NCBI GenBank assembly: GCA_018372435.1
Contig: JAHAJA010000038.1
Coordinates: 1-41,529, forward strand
Source of the DNA: Clostridiales bacterium
GTDB taxonomy: Bacteria > Bacillota > Clostridia > Lachnospirales > Lachnospiraceae
Direction of reading: 5' to 3'
Length of the DNA: 41,529 bases
Shown here: one piece after another, positions 1-8,073 of the stretch
How the letters are laid out: the number at the start of each line of letters is the position of its first letter
How positions within the stretch are numbered: position 1 is the first letter of the stretch
Program-made: the position numbers and the translations under genes
Notes under the pieces: generated by a model
The model's database searches: none
Told to the model about the DNA's origin: nothing
What the model saw: only the letters and a program-made list of their open reading frames with translations

Positions 1-7
1 TTAGACT

Positions 8-131
8 CGAGAAATCACTTCGTAATTTCCCTCGTTAACTTATAACTCCTGCAAGTCAAGCTTCTTGACTTTAGTACGGTCTTACACTATGTGTAATCCC
101 TAGAAGTAGCTTCGCTACTTCTTATAAGTTA
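8..131. other. Multi-branched inverted-repeat element
   Basis: Several inverted repeats nest here. A 10-bp outer helix (36-45 with 122-131, perfect) encloses three hairpins: 53-60/64-71 (8 bp, CTT loop), 82-87/91-96 (6 bp, TAT loop) and 102-110/114-122 (9 bp, TTC loop). A further hairpin at 8-34 lies outside the helix. The last hairpin shares its final base with the outer helix. The layout is cloverleaf-like but matches no tRNA, T-box or riboswitch known to me. It lies just past the stop codon of the minus-strand S41-like gene, so it could be its 3' untranslated region, or part of an element continuing outside the window. Confidence 0.4.
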
Positions 132-181
132 CATTATACCACTTTTTATAATTTCTGGACAGAATTATTTGAAAGTTTACT

Positions 182-1459
182 TTAATTTTTCCCTTTCTCA
201 ATGATTTCTAAACATTCATCGAGAATATTCTCATTACTTGTCATAATATCAGGTGTAGTACCTACCTCTAAATTACAAGTACCGTCTTGATTAAGTGGAT
301 AATCTCCACGATATCCCACTAACAGTTTACTATTAGGTAATTGGTATGCGAAAGAATCTAATCCTAAACCACCACCGCTAGTAGTTTCACCTACAACGGT
401 TGCAAACCCTGTCTGTTCACAGAAGTTCGCAAATTTATCAGTTACACCATATGTGTAGGCATTGGTGAGAACCCATAGCTTCGAATTCAAAATAGCTTCT
501 GAATCACTTGGTTTTACCTCGAAAGAATCTACTACATAACAATCCAAATTCTCTAAATCTTCTTTTACAAGCTTATCAAAACTTGGGAGCGTATCAATGC
601 TCTTAATTTCCTCTTGCTTATATCGGCTTTGAATGAAGTTTCTATTGTTCTCTCCATCTTTAAAAAGAAGATAGGTATCTGCAGTTAAAGGCTTATCTAT
701 ATTAGGTGCTATTATATTTTGCACCATATATTCCTCAACCCCTGAATAAACATTCTGTAAATCTATAATAACATGATCATAATCCTTCACTTCATCAAAA
801 AATGCTAATAACTTTTCTTTATCTTCTTTCACATATTCCCTGTCAAATGACTTAAATGCTATATACGCTACTTTTCCCTCTTCTATAATTCCAGTGTTAA
901 AGTTATTAGCAAGTACTGTCTTAACTTTCCGCTCTCTAAATTCAGAAACATAATTTCTGGTATTGTGAATGTATTTTAATGTTTTATAGGATTCAACACT
1001 TTCCTGCTCTTTTATCAATGATAATAAATATTGATTCTTATCGGCAGTAAATCTTTGAATATAATCTTCGTTATACTTATATCTCCAGTAATCCCAGATA
1101 GAAAGATCACCTACATTATCTACACTTACAAACGCTAAATTAAATATATTAAAATACTCACTTCCATCTTTGCACTCCATCATCTTATCTAAATAATTCT
1201 GCATTTTTTGTTCATAGTTAATCCCTTTTCTTTCAAGAAGACCAAAGTAAGGATAATTCTCCTTCAAAACAGCCTCCATCTGTTCGTAGTCTTTTACCAT
1301 CTCTTGCGTTGTCATTTCATATTGCTGTTTTCTACAACTGATAACAACTACTGCGGCAATAATTCCAATGAGTATAAGAAAAATAAAAGAAAATAGCAAT
1401 TTTCTTTTCGTGATATATAGCTTGATATCTATTAATAGTATCTTTAATTTATTATTCAT
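182..1459 (-). CDS. Membrane-anchored S41-peptidase-like protein, probable pseudoenzyme
   Basis: A 425-aa protein with a short cytoplasmic N-terminus, one membrane segment (about residues 20-42) and an extracellular C-terminal half like the S41 tail-specific/tricorn-like peptidase core. The match is clearest at residues 326-365 (LWVLTNAYTYGVTDKFANFC, then VVGETTSGGG). Where active members have the nucleophile Ser (LTN-x-x-T-Y-S) this protein has Gly338. The GH motif carrying the family His reads GD here (Asp118). Both changes need a single base (AGT to GGT, CAT to GAT). It is therefore likely a non-catalytic binding or sensing protein, though recent inactivation is possible. The in-frame TTG at 1471 sits inside the ribosome site, so the ATG at 1459, preceded by GGGGGAAG, is taken as start. 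It follows the flotillin gene on the same strand but is separated from it by a strong hairpin. Confidence 0.7.
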   Translation of the reverse strand: MNNKLKILLIDIKLYITKRKLLFSFIFLILIGIIAAVVVISCRKQQYEMTTQEMVKDYEQMEAVLKENYPYFGLLERKGINYEQKMQNYLDKMMECKDGSEYFNIFNLAFVSVDNVGDLSIWDYWRYKYNEDYIQRFTADKNQYLLSLIKEQESVESYKTLKYIHNTRNYVSEFRERKVKTVLANNFNTGIIEEGKVAYIAFKSFDREYVKEDKEKLLAFFDEVKDYDHVIIDLQNVYSGVEEYMVQNIIAPNIDKPLTADTYLLFKDGENNRNFIQSRYKQEEIKSIDTLPSFDKLVKEDLENLDCYVVDSFEVKPSDSEAILNSKLWVLTNAYTYGVTDKFANFCEQTGFATVVGETTSGGGLGLDSFAYQLPNSKLLVGYRGDYPLNQDGTCNLEVGTTPDIMTSNENILDECLEIIEKGKN

Positions 1460-1519
1460 GTCTTCCCCCAACTGTCCTTTATTAATATCTTAAGAAGTCA
1501 TATCCCTTATTCACAAACG

Positions 1520-1564
1520 GGGTTGTTGCAAAACCTGTGTAGATATAGTGTTTTGCAACAACCC
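1520..1564. terminator. 15-bp perfect hairpin with TTGTTGCAAAAC core
   Basis: GGGTTGTTGCAAAAC (1520-1534) and its exact complement (1550-1564) are separated by 15 bases. It lies 9 bp past the flotillin stop codon and probably ends that transcript. Neither side has a good U-tract, so it is not a textbook intrinsic terminator. The same TGTTGCAAAA core recurs in the hairpin at 36064-36118. Confidence 0.6.
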
Positions 1565-1572
1565 AAATTTGT

Positions 1573-3171
1573 TTACTCGCTAATTGCATCTATTGTTTCT
1601 GCAATTTCCTTACTAGCATTCGCATTAATATTAACATTTCTTGTAACTTGTGCATCATAACCTTTTGCCTTAACAAGATCAGATAAATCAATACCGGTTA
1701 CTTCCTTCATGGACTCCATAACTTGAGTCATAACTCCCGTTACATTAGAAGCTACGTTGGCAACTCCGTTACCCTCTGAGTTGCCGCCGCCATCCATGAT
1801 AATAATCTTATCAATCTGCGATAATGGTTTTGCAATGTTCTCTGCAACATCAGGTAAAACTTTAATAAGCATCTCTGCAACTGCAGCTCCAGAATATTTC
1901 TGATAAGCCTCTGCCTTTTTCTCCATAGCTTCTGCTTCTGCAATACCCTTTGCGCGAATTGAGGAAGCCTCTGCAGTACCCTTTTGGCTAATAACATCTG
2001 CTTCTGCTTGACCAGTTAGCTTAATAGCCTCTGCTTCTGCAATTGCTTTGATTTTTCTCGCTTCTGCTTCCGCCTGGGCAAATCTAGTTTGTGCTTGTGC
2101 CTGTGCTTCTGCTTCTGCTATTTTACGATATTTTTCAGCATCTGCAATCGTTTGTTGTTTCTCTTTATCAGCAATCGCTGGTTCAACAACTTCTGCGCGA
2201 AGACTTTCCTTCTTACGTTCCGCTTGTTTTTGAGCAAGTTCGATATTCTTCTGCTCTTTCGCAATCATAATTTGCACTTGAGCTGCTTCGATATCCTTTT
2301 GTCTTTCTTGCTTTAATAATTCAGCATCCATCTCTGCTGTAACTACTTCTTTATTGGTAATATTTTTCTGAATTTCATAGGCCGCATCTGCTTTTGCTTT
2401 TGCTGCTTGCTGTTCTTGCATATATGCAGCTTCTTGAACTTGTTTTAACTTAGTAGCTTCTGCTATCTCTGTCTCAGCAAGTAATCTTGCCTGTTCCCCA
2501 GCTCGTTTCGCTTTAGAAGTCTCAATCTGCATCTCACGGTCAGCTTCTGCTCTCGCTATCTCTGCATCTTTTTTCTTCTCTGCTATCTGTTTAACACCAA
2601 GTGCATTAATATAACCATTGCTATCATTAATGTCTTTAATGGTGAATACCTTAACTTCAAGGCCCATCTCCGTTAATTCAGTTCCTACTACTTCTTGAAC
2701 TTTAGAAGAGAAAGTCTCTCTATCACGATATATCTCTTCAACAGTCATTGTAGATACAATTTCACGAAGCTTTCCTTCAAGTACATTCGTTGCTGTACTA
2801 CGGATTGATTGTTCAATCATAGTCTCATTCTTGCCTGTGAATTGCTCAATTGCATTGAATATAGAATTCTGTTCATTCTTTACTTTAATTACCGCTGTAC
2901 CAATAACTGCAATTGGTACACCTTGAGATGACATACTCTCATCTGTAACAACATCTAGCTGAATATTGCCAAGTGATATGTAATCAATTCTTTCGAAAAC
3001 CGGAATTACAAGGCCACCACCGCCTGTGATAATCCTTTTCTTCAAACCTGTTACAACTGCTGCCTTGTCCTGTGGTACTTTCTTCCACATCGATAGAATA
3101 ACCATCAAGATAATGACAATTCCAGCAACAATTAGTATTACTGGTAACATACTTTCTAAACTTTCTGGCAT
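1573..3171 (-). CDS. floT: Flotillin-like protein (FloT/YuaG/YqiK family)
   Basis: A 532-aa flotillin. One N-terminal membrane anchor (about residues 8-29) is followed by an SPFH/band-7 domain (about 33-200). A long Ala/Glu/Lys/Gln-rich coiled coil with repeated AEAEA and AEAQA units follows (about 205-440). The C-terminal part contains GGGNSEGNG and a flotillin-type amphipathic tail. Family knowledge: bacterial flotillins form oligomeric scaffolds in ordered membrane microdomains and affect membrane fluidity and protein assembly. The gene starts at ATG with AAGGAGGG six bases upstream. It lies 81 bp downstream of an NfeD/YuaF-type gene, the same pairing as yuaF-yuaG of Bacillus subtilis, which supports a joint function. 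The low-complexity coiled coil creates several spurious open frames on the other strands. Confidence 0.93.
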   Translation of the reverse strand: MPESLESMLPVILIVAGIVIILMVILSMWKKVPQDKAAVVTGLKKRIITGGGGLVIPVFERIDYISLGNIQLDVVTDESMSSQGVPIAVIGTAVIKVKNEQNSIFNAIEQFTGKNETMIEQSIRSTATNVLEGKLREIVSTMTVEEIYRDRETFSSKVQEVVGTELTEMGLEVKVFTIKDINDSNGYINALGVKQIAEKKKDAEIARAEADREMQIETSKAKRAGEQARLLAETEIAEATKLKQVQEAAYMQEQQAAKAKADAAYEIQKNITNKEVVTAEMDAELLKQERQKDIEAAQVQIMIAKEQKNIELAQKQAERKKESLRAEVVEPAIADKEKQQTIADAEKYRKIAEAEAQAQAQTRFAQAEAEARKIKAIAEAEAIKLTGQAEADVISQKGTAEASSIRAKGIAEAEAMEKKAEAYQKYSGAAVAEMLIKVLPDVAENIAKPLSQIDKIIIMDGGGNSEGNGVANVASNVTGVMTQVMESMKEVTGIDLSDLVKAKGYDAQVTRNVNINANASKEIAETIDAISE

Positions 3172-3252
3172 ACTATACCCTCCTTAAACTCATTAACCTC
3201 TAGTTTCTCTATAGTCAAACAGATACTACTCTGCTTACTATCATACTGATTA

Positions 3253-3825
3253 CTATAACTCCTCTAATTTCTCAACAATCGCAACATTCTTCTCAAAATA
3301 TAACACCCTAACCTTTGTATCTTGCCGTATTCCCTCGGTAGAAACAACCGACTTTGCTGGATATGATGTTGTTATACCATCTAATGTTGTTATACTAACA
3401 CTACCAAAGCCTCCTGGAATGATCGTATTCACTATTTTAGCATCGAATAAAAGTAATTGCTCTTTGGAATATGTGGTGTGTTCAATCTGTTTTAACTTAT
3501 GAATTAAAGTCTGTACGATAATAGCTACTAGATATCCGAACGCCACCGCTATAATAATACTCAAGATCTGATTACTCTTATGTATTAACATCTTCCCAAG
3601 TGCACCAAATACCAATAATCCTGCACAGATACTTTGGACTGAAAAGGGTAATAAACACAGATGCATATTCCCTATTTCTATATTCAAGTCAATATGTAAA
3701 CTTTCAAACATACCAGATAAACCATCAAAAAAACCATCAATTATATTTGTTATTTGACCTAATATTAATGATAACAACGGTATTCCAATACCAATTATCA
3801 TGCATATCGTATATGCCCTTTCCAT
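3253..3825 (-). CDS. NfeD/YuaF-like membrane protein, flotillin partner
   Basis: A 190-aa protein with an N-terminal hydrophobic segment and a second hydrophobic block around residues 60-110. A soluble C-terminal domain of about 65 residues (from about 120) resembles the OB-fold of NfeD/YuaF proteins: strand-rich, with IPGGFGSVSI early and TKVRVLYFEKNVAIVEKL at the end. In Bacillus the YuaF partner is co-transcribed with the flotillin YuaG, as seems the case here. The longer reading frame begins at 3837 without a ribosome site. The ATG at 3825 has TGAGGAA six bases upstream and gives MERAYTIC, so that start is chosen. The membrane topology and the NfeD call rest on pattern and context rather than on a strong signature. 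Confidence 0.72.
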   Translation of the reverse strand: MERAYTICMIIGIGIPLLSLILGQITNIIDGFFDGLSGMFESLHIDLNIEIGNMHLCLLPFSVQSICAGLLVFGALGKMLIHKSNQILSIIIAVAFGYLVAIIVQTLIHKLKQIEHTTYSKEQLLLFDAKIVNTIIPGGFGSVSITTLDGITTSYPAKSVVSTEGIRQDTKVRVLYFEKNVAIVEKLEEL

Positions 3826-4014
3826 ATTATTCCTCATTTCTATAATTGTTTAGAATTATTTTTGTTCTATGTATCCTCCCAGATCAACAGTAACCATTTG
3901 AACACAAGGGGAGCTTATTGATATATACTTTTCTGTATTATACACCATTAATCCCCCCCTTTGATTAAATATTTATTAAGTTTTGATTTAATATATTTCC
4001 ATTAATATAATCTT

Positions 4015-6999
4015 CTATTGTGTCACATCATTATTAAGTGGTGGTAATATTCCAGTGACCTTACATACGGCACTCTTACCATTCGCCGTTCTGCAATAGA
4101 TATTACACTGCCCAGCACCAACAATCGTTACCACACCTTTGTTCGATACCGTGGCTACATTAATGTCAGAGGAGTACCAAAGTATACCTGTGCCACTACC
4201 TTTAATACTCGCCTTCAATGTAAATGTTTCCCCTCGTAGTAAAGAAGCTTCTGTCTGAGACAAAGTAATACTCTTAGTCGCTTTTGAGGACTTCTCAGCG
4301 TTGATAACAGTTACGGTAGTTACATACGTCTTTCCGCCTAAAGCCTTTGCGGTAATCTTAGCTGTCCCAGCTTTCTTTCCAGTAATTGTTCCTTTGTCAT
4401 CTACTGTTGCAATTTTCTTATTGGAGGTTTTCCAATAAACCTTATCTGTATTATTCTTTGGATATAAGAATGCCGTTGCTGTGATATTCTTTCCCTTTTC
4501 TAGTTTAATGTTCTTACCAATATTGACTTCAACAGAAGTCGCTGGAACTTGAACAGGGTTTGCTATAAGATATAAGCTGGTTTCTGGATCCCCTAACAAA
4601 TTCTGCTCATAATAACAGAACAACATTGCAGTACTTGTACTGTAGCCCGTAAGATACTCAATGAAATATTCTTTTGATAATGCCAACATACTTCCGATAT
4701 TCCTTGATGATTCATTGGTTGTAAATACTGCATCCCAGAACTTTCTGTTATATGCTTGGGACGGACCATCAGTACCCACTCTACTGTACCATCCATATCT
4801 TGAATTCACGATACATGCATACGCACCACTAACACTATTACTTACAACCAATTGCTCCGCAATACAATCCGGTGCACTATATGCATCTTTTGTATCCATA
4901 TTATCAAATGAACCCGCATAACATCCTTGTGTATACAAGAAAAATGCTTCTTTGTTCGTTAACGCCTCTATATCACTAACATCGCATTTCATTAAAGTGG
5001 TATTATTACAATGTCCTAAATGGTTGATAACCTCAGGCGAACTATTCATAACGGATATAACTTCTGATTTTGGCCAATTATAATTTTCATAGTCTCTATC
5101 ATATAGAGTCCTCTTATTATAATTATCAGGGAATCCTACCGTTTCAAAATCATTGCTTCCATTCTTAGTAGTGGCACCATCTTTGATTTCATCCATGTAA
5201 TCCCCACCAAAGATATAGTTTTCTTTATCATCTTCTCCATCAATCGACTTATATTCTACTGTCCTTGAGGTTTTGTTTGGATCGGTATATTTACTATTTA
5301 ACACCACTTCTCCAAAGGATTTTCCTACTGACATTCCTATATAAGCACGCATATATTCAAGTTCATCTAATAACTGCTCTTTCTTATCATAGGAATAAGA
5401 ACTTGATGCAATTGCCTTCTTTAGATTCTTGCAGAATGAAGTTAATGTTTGCACATCCTTTTTTGTAATCTTCGAATCACAATCGCCAGTACGAACCAAT
5501 GTTGACAAACTAGAATAATAATCTACTAAAATACCAGAAAATTCAACCAGCAATGTCATATCATTAACAAATACACTCTTCAACAGGTCATTGGAATCAT
5601 AATATAACGCAACATACTCCGCATCTACAATCTGATCTCTAACAGCGCGTAAGTTATCTGTCAAAGTGCCTGCATCCATTGTACTCTGAATATCAGCAGC
5701 TAATTCTGAGGTACAGCCATCACTGTTGCTTTCTAATACCTCACCAACGAATGTAGCTTTCGCACTCTGTTGTCTTTGTTCATACGCAATGGTCTTTGTA
5801 ACAAAATTCGTTGCCTCCGTTAAGTCATCTACTGGTGCACGACCGACTAATACATCATATGTAAAATCCACACTGTCTGCCATCTCGCCAAATATAGAAT
5901 TGCGATTTGCATCAAAATCTCCGTCAAGGCAACCAAAATATAAATCAGATGCGATAGACGTCGTTGTATCCGTCGTAACAGGTTCACAATATAGAATTCG
6001 TGTTGGTACCACAGGGTTCGTACCATCTGCATCTCCACCAAGTAATACATACTTTATATGGTTAGTTCTATACGCATCGATAATAAAATTACGAATCTGT
6101 TCTGCTGTATCTCTACCACTATAACTAGAATAGATCTCCGTTGTTGTTACCGTTTTTGCCTTAATCCCTCTTGTAATCTTATGTGCTACTAGGTTCTCGA
6201 AGGCAGGTTTTAAATTCTCATCGGTAATTACTATATAGTCATATTGATCACTACCAAGTAATATAGAGGAACTACCCGTTCCTTCTATTTTGTTATAGTA
6301 AGACATCGCTGCATCGATATTCTCAACCTTATTCTCAATAAAGCTTTCATCTTCCTTAGTCGGTACAAAAGTCTTATTGTCTTTTCTTGCTTGCGCACTA
6401 ATCTTAATATCCTCATCTGTTAATGACACAACTATCTTCATATGCCTTGCAAATGACAATCCTTTATTCTGATATGTTACTGGATAGAGTAACATATTAT
6501 AGATTTGATAGCCTCTTGTTGTGCTAACACTTCCTTCAGATACTTGACTTACTGGATATTTATCATTGCCATGATATACCTTTTGGTCATATTCTACAGA
6601 GGCATTATCTACAATCAGCTCTGCAGATGAAACGATATCTGCGGCTGGCTCAACAAGTATATTATCATAATTCTCAATATCACTGGTTAATACTTTTACC
6701 CTTGTAACCTGTTTTCCACTAGGTATTAATATGGAGATTGACTTTGATGGTAAATTAGGCATACCAACGTCGTTAACTTTTGTTAATCCCTCTATATCAA
6801 TACTCTTTCCATTCTTACCTTCACCAATCTGTAGATTTCCAAAATAATAATTTAGTTCTATCTCTGATACATCTTCATATGCTGCTTTTTCCGTGGTAAC
6901 TGCATAATTGGGTACACTAGGAACCAAAGATACAACAAACATAATTATTACAAGAAATACCGAGATTCTCTTTGTCATATTGTTATGAATACTTTTCAT
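4015..6999 (-). CDS. Secreted C25 (gingipain-type) cysteine protease with two BIG2 domains
   Basis: A 994-aa exported protein. Residues 9-34 form a signal peptide. Residues about 40-200 resemble the gingipain propeptide, with a VGMPNLPSKSISILIP stretch and a later YPVTYQ-type strand. The peptidase region spans about 253-815: the opening YDYIVITDENLKPAFE, then KYVLLGGDADG, a DVLVGRAPVDD segment, and the likely catalytic pair His663 (NHLGHCNN) and Cys693 (YTQGCYAGSFD). The usual GHG motif is GHC here. An extra charged stretch of roughly 230 residues (about 410-640) interrupts the core. Two BIG2-type Ig-like domains follow (about 818-900 and 905-985). It lies 25 bp downstream of a lipoprotein gene that resembles its propeptide, and the two are probably one operon. 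The ATG is preceded by GAAAGGA. It likely acts at the cell surface or in the medium on proteins; the substrate is unknown. Confidence 0.85.
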   Translation of the reverse strand: MKSIHNNMTKRISVFLVIIMFVVSLVPSVPNYAVTTEKAAYEDVSEIELNYYFGNLQIGEGKNGKSIDIEGLTKVNDVGMPNLPSKSISILIPSGKQVTRVKVLTSDIENYDNILVEPAADIVSSAELIVDNASVEYDQKVYHGNDKYPVSQVSEGSVSTTRGYQIYNMLLYPVTYQNKGLSFARHMKIVVSLTDEDIKISAQARKDNKTFVPTKEDESFIENKVENIDAAMSYYNKIEGTGSSSILLGSDQYDYIVITDENLKPAFENLVAHKITRGIKAKTVTTTEIYSSYSGRDTAEQIRNFIIDAYRTNHIKYVLLGGDADGTNPVVPTRILYCEPVTTDTTTSIASDLYFGCLDGDFDANRNSIFGEMADSVDFTYDVLVGRAPVDDLTEATNFVTKTIAYEQRQQSAKATFVGEVLESNSDGCTSELAADIQSTMDAGTLTDNLRAVRDQIVDAEYVALYYDSNDLLKSVFVNDMTLLVEFSGILVDYYSSLSTLVRTGDCDSKITKKDVQTLTSFCKNLKKAIASSSYSYDKKEQLLDELEYMRAYIGMSVGKSFGEVVLNSKYTDPNKTSRTVEYKSIDGEDDKENYIFGGDYMDEIKDGATTKNGSNDFETVGFPDNYNKRTLYDRDYENYNWPKSEVISVMNSSPEVINHLGHCNNTTLMKCDVSDIEALTNKEAFFLYTQGCYAGSFDNMDTKDAYSAPDCIAEQLVVSNSVSGAYACIVNSRYGWYSRVGTDGPSQAYNRKFWDAVFTTNESSRNIGSMLALSKEYFIEYLTGYSTSTAMLFCYYEQNLLGDPETSLYLIANPVQVPATSVEVNIGKNIKLEKGKNITATAFLYPKNNTDKVYWKTSNKKIATVDDKGTITGKKAGTAKITAKALGGKTYVTTVTVINAEKSSKATKSITLSQTEASLLRGETFTLKASIKGSGTGILWYSSDINVATVSNKGVVTIVGAGQCNIYCRTANGKSAVCKVTGILPPLNNDVTQ

Positions 7000-7024
7000 A
7001 TTTCAATTTCCTTTCTGTATATTA

Positions 7025-7723
7025 CTAATTCTCTGACACTTTGTATGAATCAACAATGTCTGGGTTATCAACAACATTCTTCACACGTTCAGGAGAATCA
7101 TAATGAGACATATCCCAAGCTTCTTCTTTCAGATTAAGCTTAAAATCACCACTTTCAACAAATCTTACTTGTTGTGATTCCTCATCATAGACTATAGGGA
7201 ATATTGAAATATATACAACGGGTATCCCTTGATATTTCTGTACAAATGCTTTCATCTTAAAACCATTATCACTTGTTGATTCGTATACATTTTCTCCTTC
7301 TTCGCTTTCTACGGGACTTATCCCTAAGTTGGCAAGCTTAATGTTATCCAGCGTATGAATCGTTTCTGACCACATAGAGGCACTGATATCTTTCAGTGCT
7401 GTGTCCTGTGGTAATGCTAACACATAGGATAAAAACGGAAGTGAATTCTCATCATAACTTGCTGAAAATCCGTCTACACTAAGTTTCGTTGTTCCATCCT
7501 CTTGCTTTTCTAGATCCAAATCATACAATTCAAAATGTATTGTAATTTTATCCTTATTAACGGTAAATTCTTGTTTGTTTTCTTTGATATCTGTATTCTC
7601 GTTTTCAAAACCGGTATCAGGTACCACCTCACTATTCGTATTATTGTCCTTATTAGTAGAACAACCAGCGACAACAACCAAGAATGTCGCAACCATACAG
7701 ATAAGTTGCTTCTTAATCTTCAT
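7025..7723 (-). CDS. Lipoprotein resembling a free-standing C25 propeptide
   Basis: A 232-aa lipoprotein with a type II signal peptide (lipobox VVAGC, Cys21) and an Asn/Glu-rich linker to about residue 50. The rest parallels the N-terminal propeptide of the adjacent protease. Residues 81-105 (KLSVDGFSASYDENSLPFLS then YVLALPQ) match the protease at about 66-93 (SIDIEGLTKVNDVGMPNLPS then KSISILIPSG). Residues about 165-199 (IPVVYISIFPIVYDEE) match about 163-197 of the protease. Propeptides of C25 proteases are known to inhibit and help fold their enzyme, so a membrane-tethered inhibitor or chaperone for the neighbouring protease is a reasonable inference, not a demonstrated role. It is first in the operon, behind a promoter at 7828-7856, with a GGGAGGAG ribosome site. 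Confidence 0.7.
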   Translation of the reverse strand: MKIKKQLICMVATFLVVVAGCSTNKDNNTNSEVVPDTGFENENTDIKENKQEFTVNKDKITIHFELYDLDLEKQEDGTTKLSVDGFSASYDENSLPFLSYVLALPQDTALKDISASMWSETIHTLDNIKLANLGISPVESEEGENVYESTSDNGFKMKAFVQKYQGIPVVYISIFPIVYDEESQQVRFVESGDFKLNLKEEAWDMSHYDSPERVKNVVDNPDIVDSYKVSEN

Positions 7724-7750
7724 AAATTATAAATCTCCTCCCTATAAATT

Positions 7751-7776
7751 ATTGTAATATTCAATTGTAATATTCA
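7751..7776. repeat. 13-bp perfect tandem duplication in leader
   Basis: ATTGTAATATTCA occurs twice head-to-tail (7751-7763 and 7764-7776), between the promoter and the ribosome site of the lipoprotein-protease operon. It could be a replication-slippage duplication or a paired protein-binding site. Confidence 0.85.
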
Positions 7777-7827
7777 AGTTTCCCTCTCTAAAAACTCGAA
7801 TGGCTTATAAAAGCTCACACCATCTAT

Positions 7828-7856
7828 ATTCTACCATTATTAACCATTTATATCAA
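7828..7856 (-). promoter_or_regulatory. Sigma-A promoter of the lipoprotein-C25 protease operon
   Basis: Read on the minus strand: TTGATA (7851-7856), exactly 17 bases, then TAGAAT (7828-7833). It lies about 105 bp upstream of the lipoprotein start codon. Confidence 0.7.
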
Positions 7857-7920
7857 GTTGCATTATCTTTTATTCACCCAGTCGAAAACTCTTTAAAAAC
7901 CCCCTCTTTTCAAACACAAA

Positions 7921-7966
7921 AAGTCGTAGAAACATAACTTTTATAATCGTCATGTTTCTACGACTT
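7921..7966 (-). terminator. Intrinsic terminator of gltBD
   Basis: A perfect 15-bp inverted repeat (7921-7935 with 7952-7966, AAGTCGTAGAAACAT). On the minus strand it is followed by TTTTTGTGTTT, about 110 bp past the gltD stop codon. Confidence 0.9.
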
Positions 7967-8073
7967 ACCTATTTCCTATAACTATTCTTTAAACCTATTA
8001 CTAAATTATTTTTCTTAATTATTTATCTTAAATATATCCTTATACAATAGTTATCCCGATCTATAAAGTTAAA

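Noticed and set aside
1752..2316. Ala/Cys/Leu-rich open frames on both strands
   Set aside because: They are caused by the repetitive Ala-Glu coiled coil of the flotillin gene.
5726..6124. 132-codon open frame on the plus strand
   Set aside because: Antisense to the C25 protease, low-complexity composition, no start signals.
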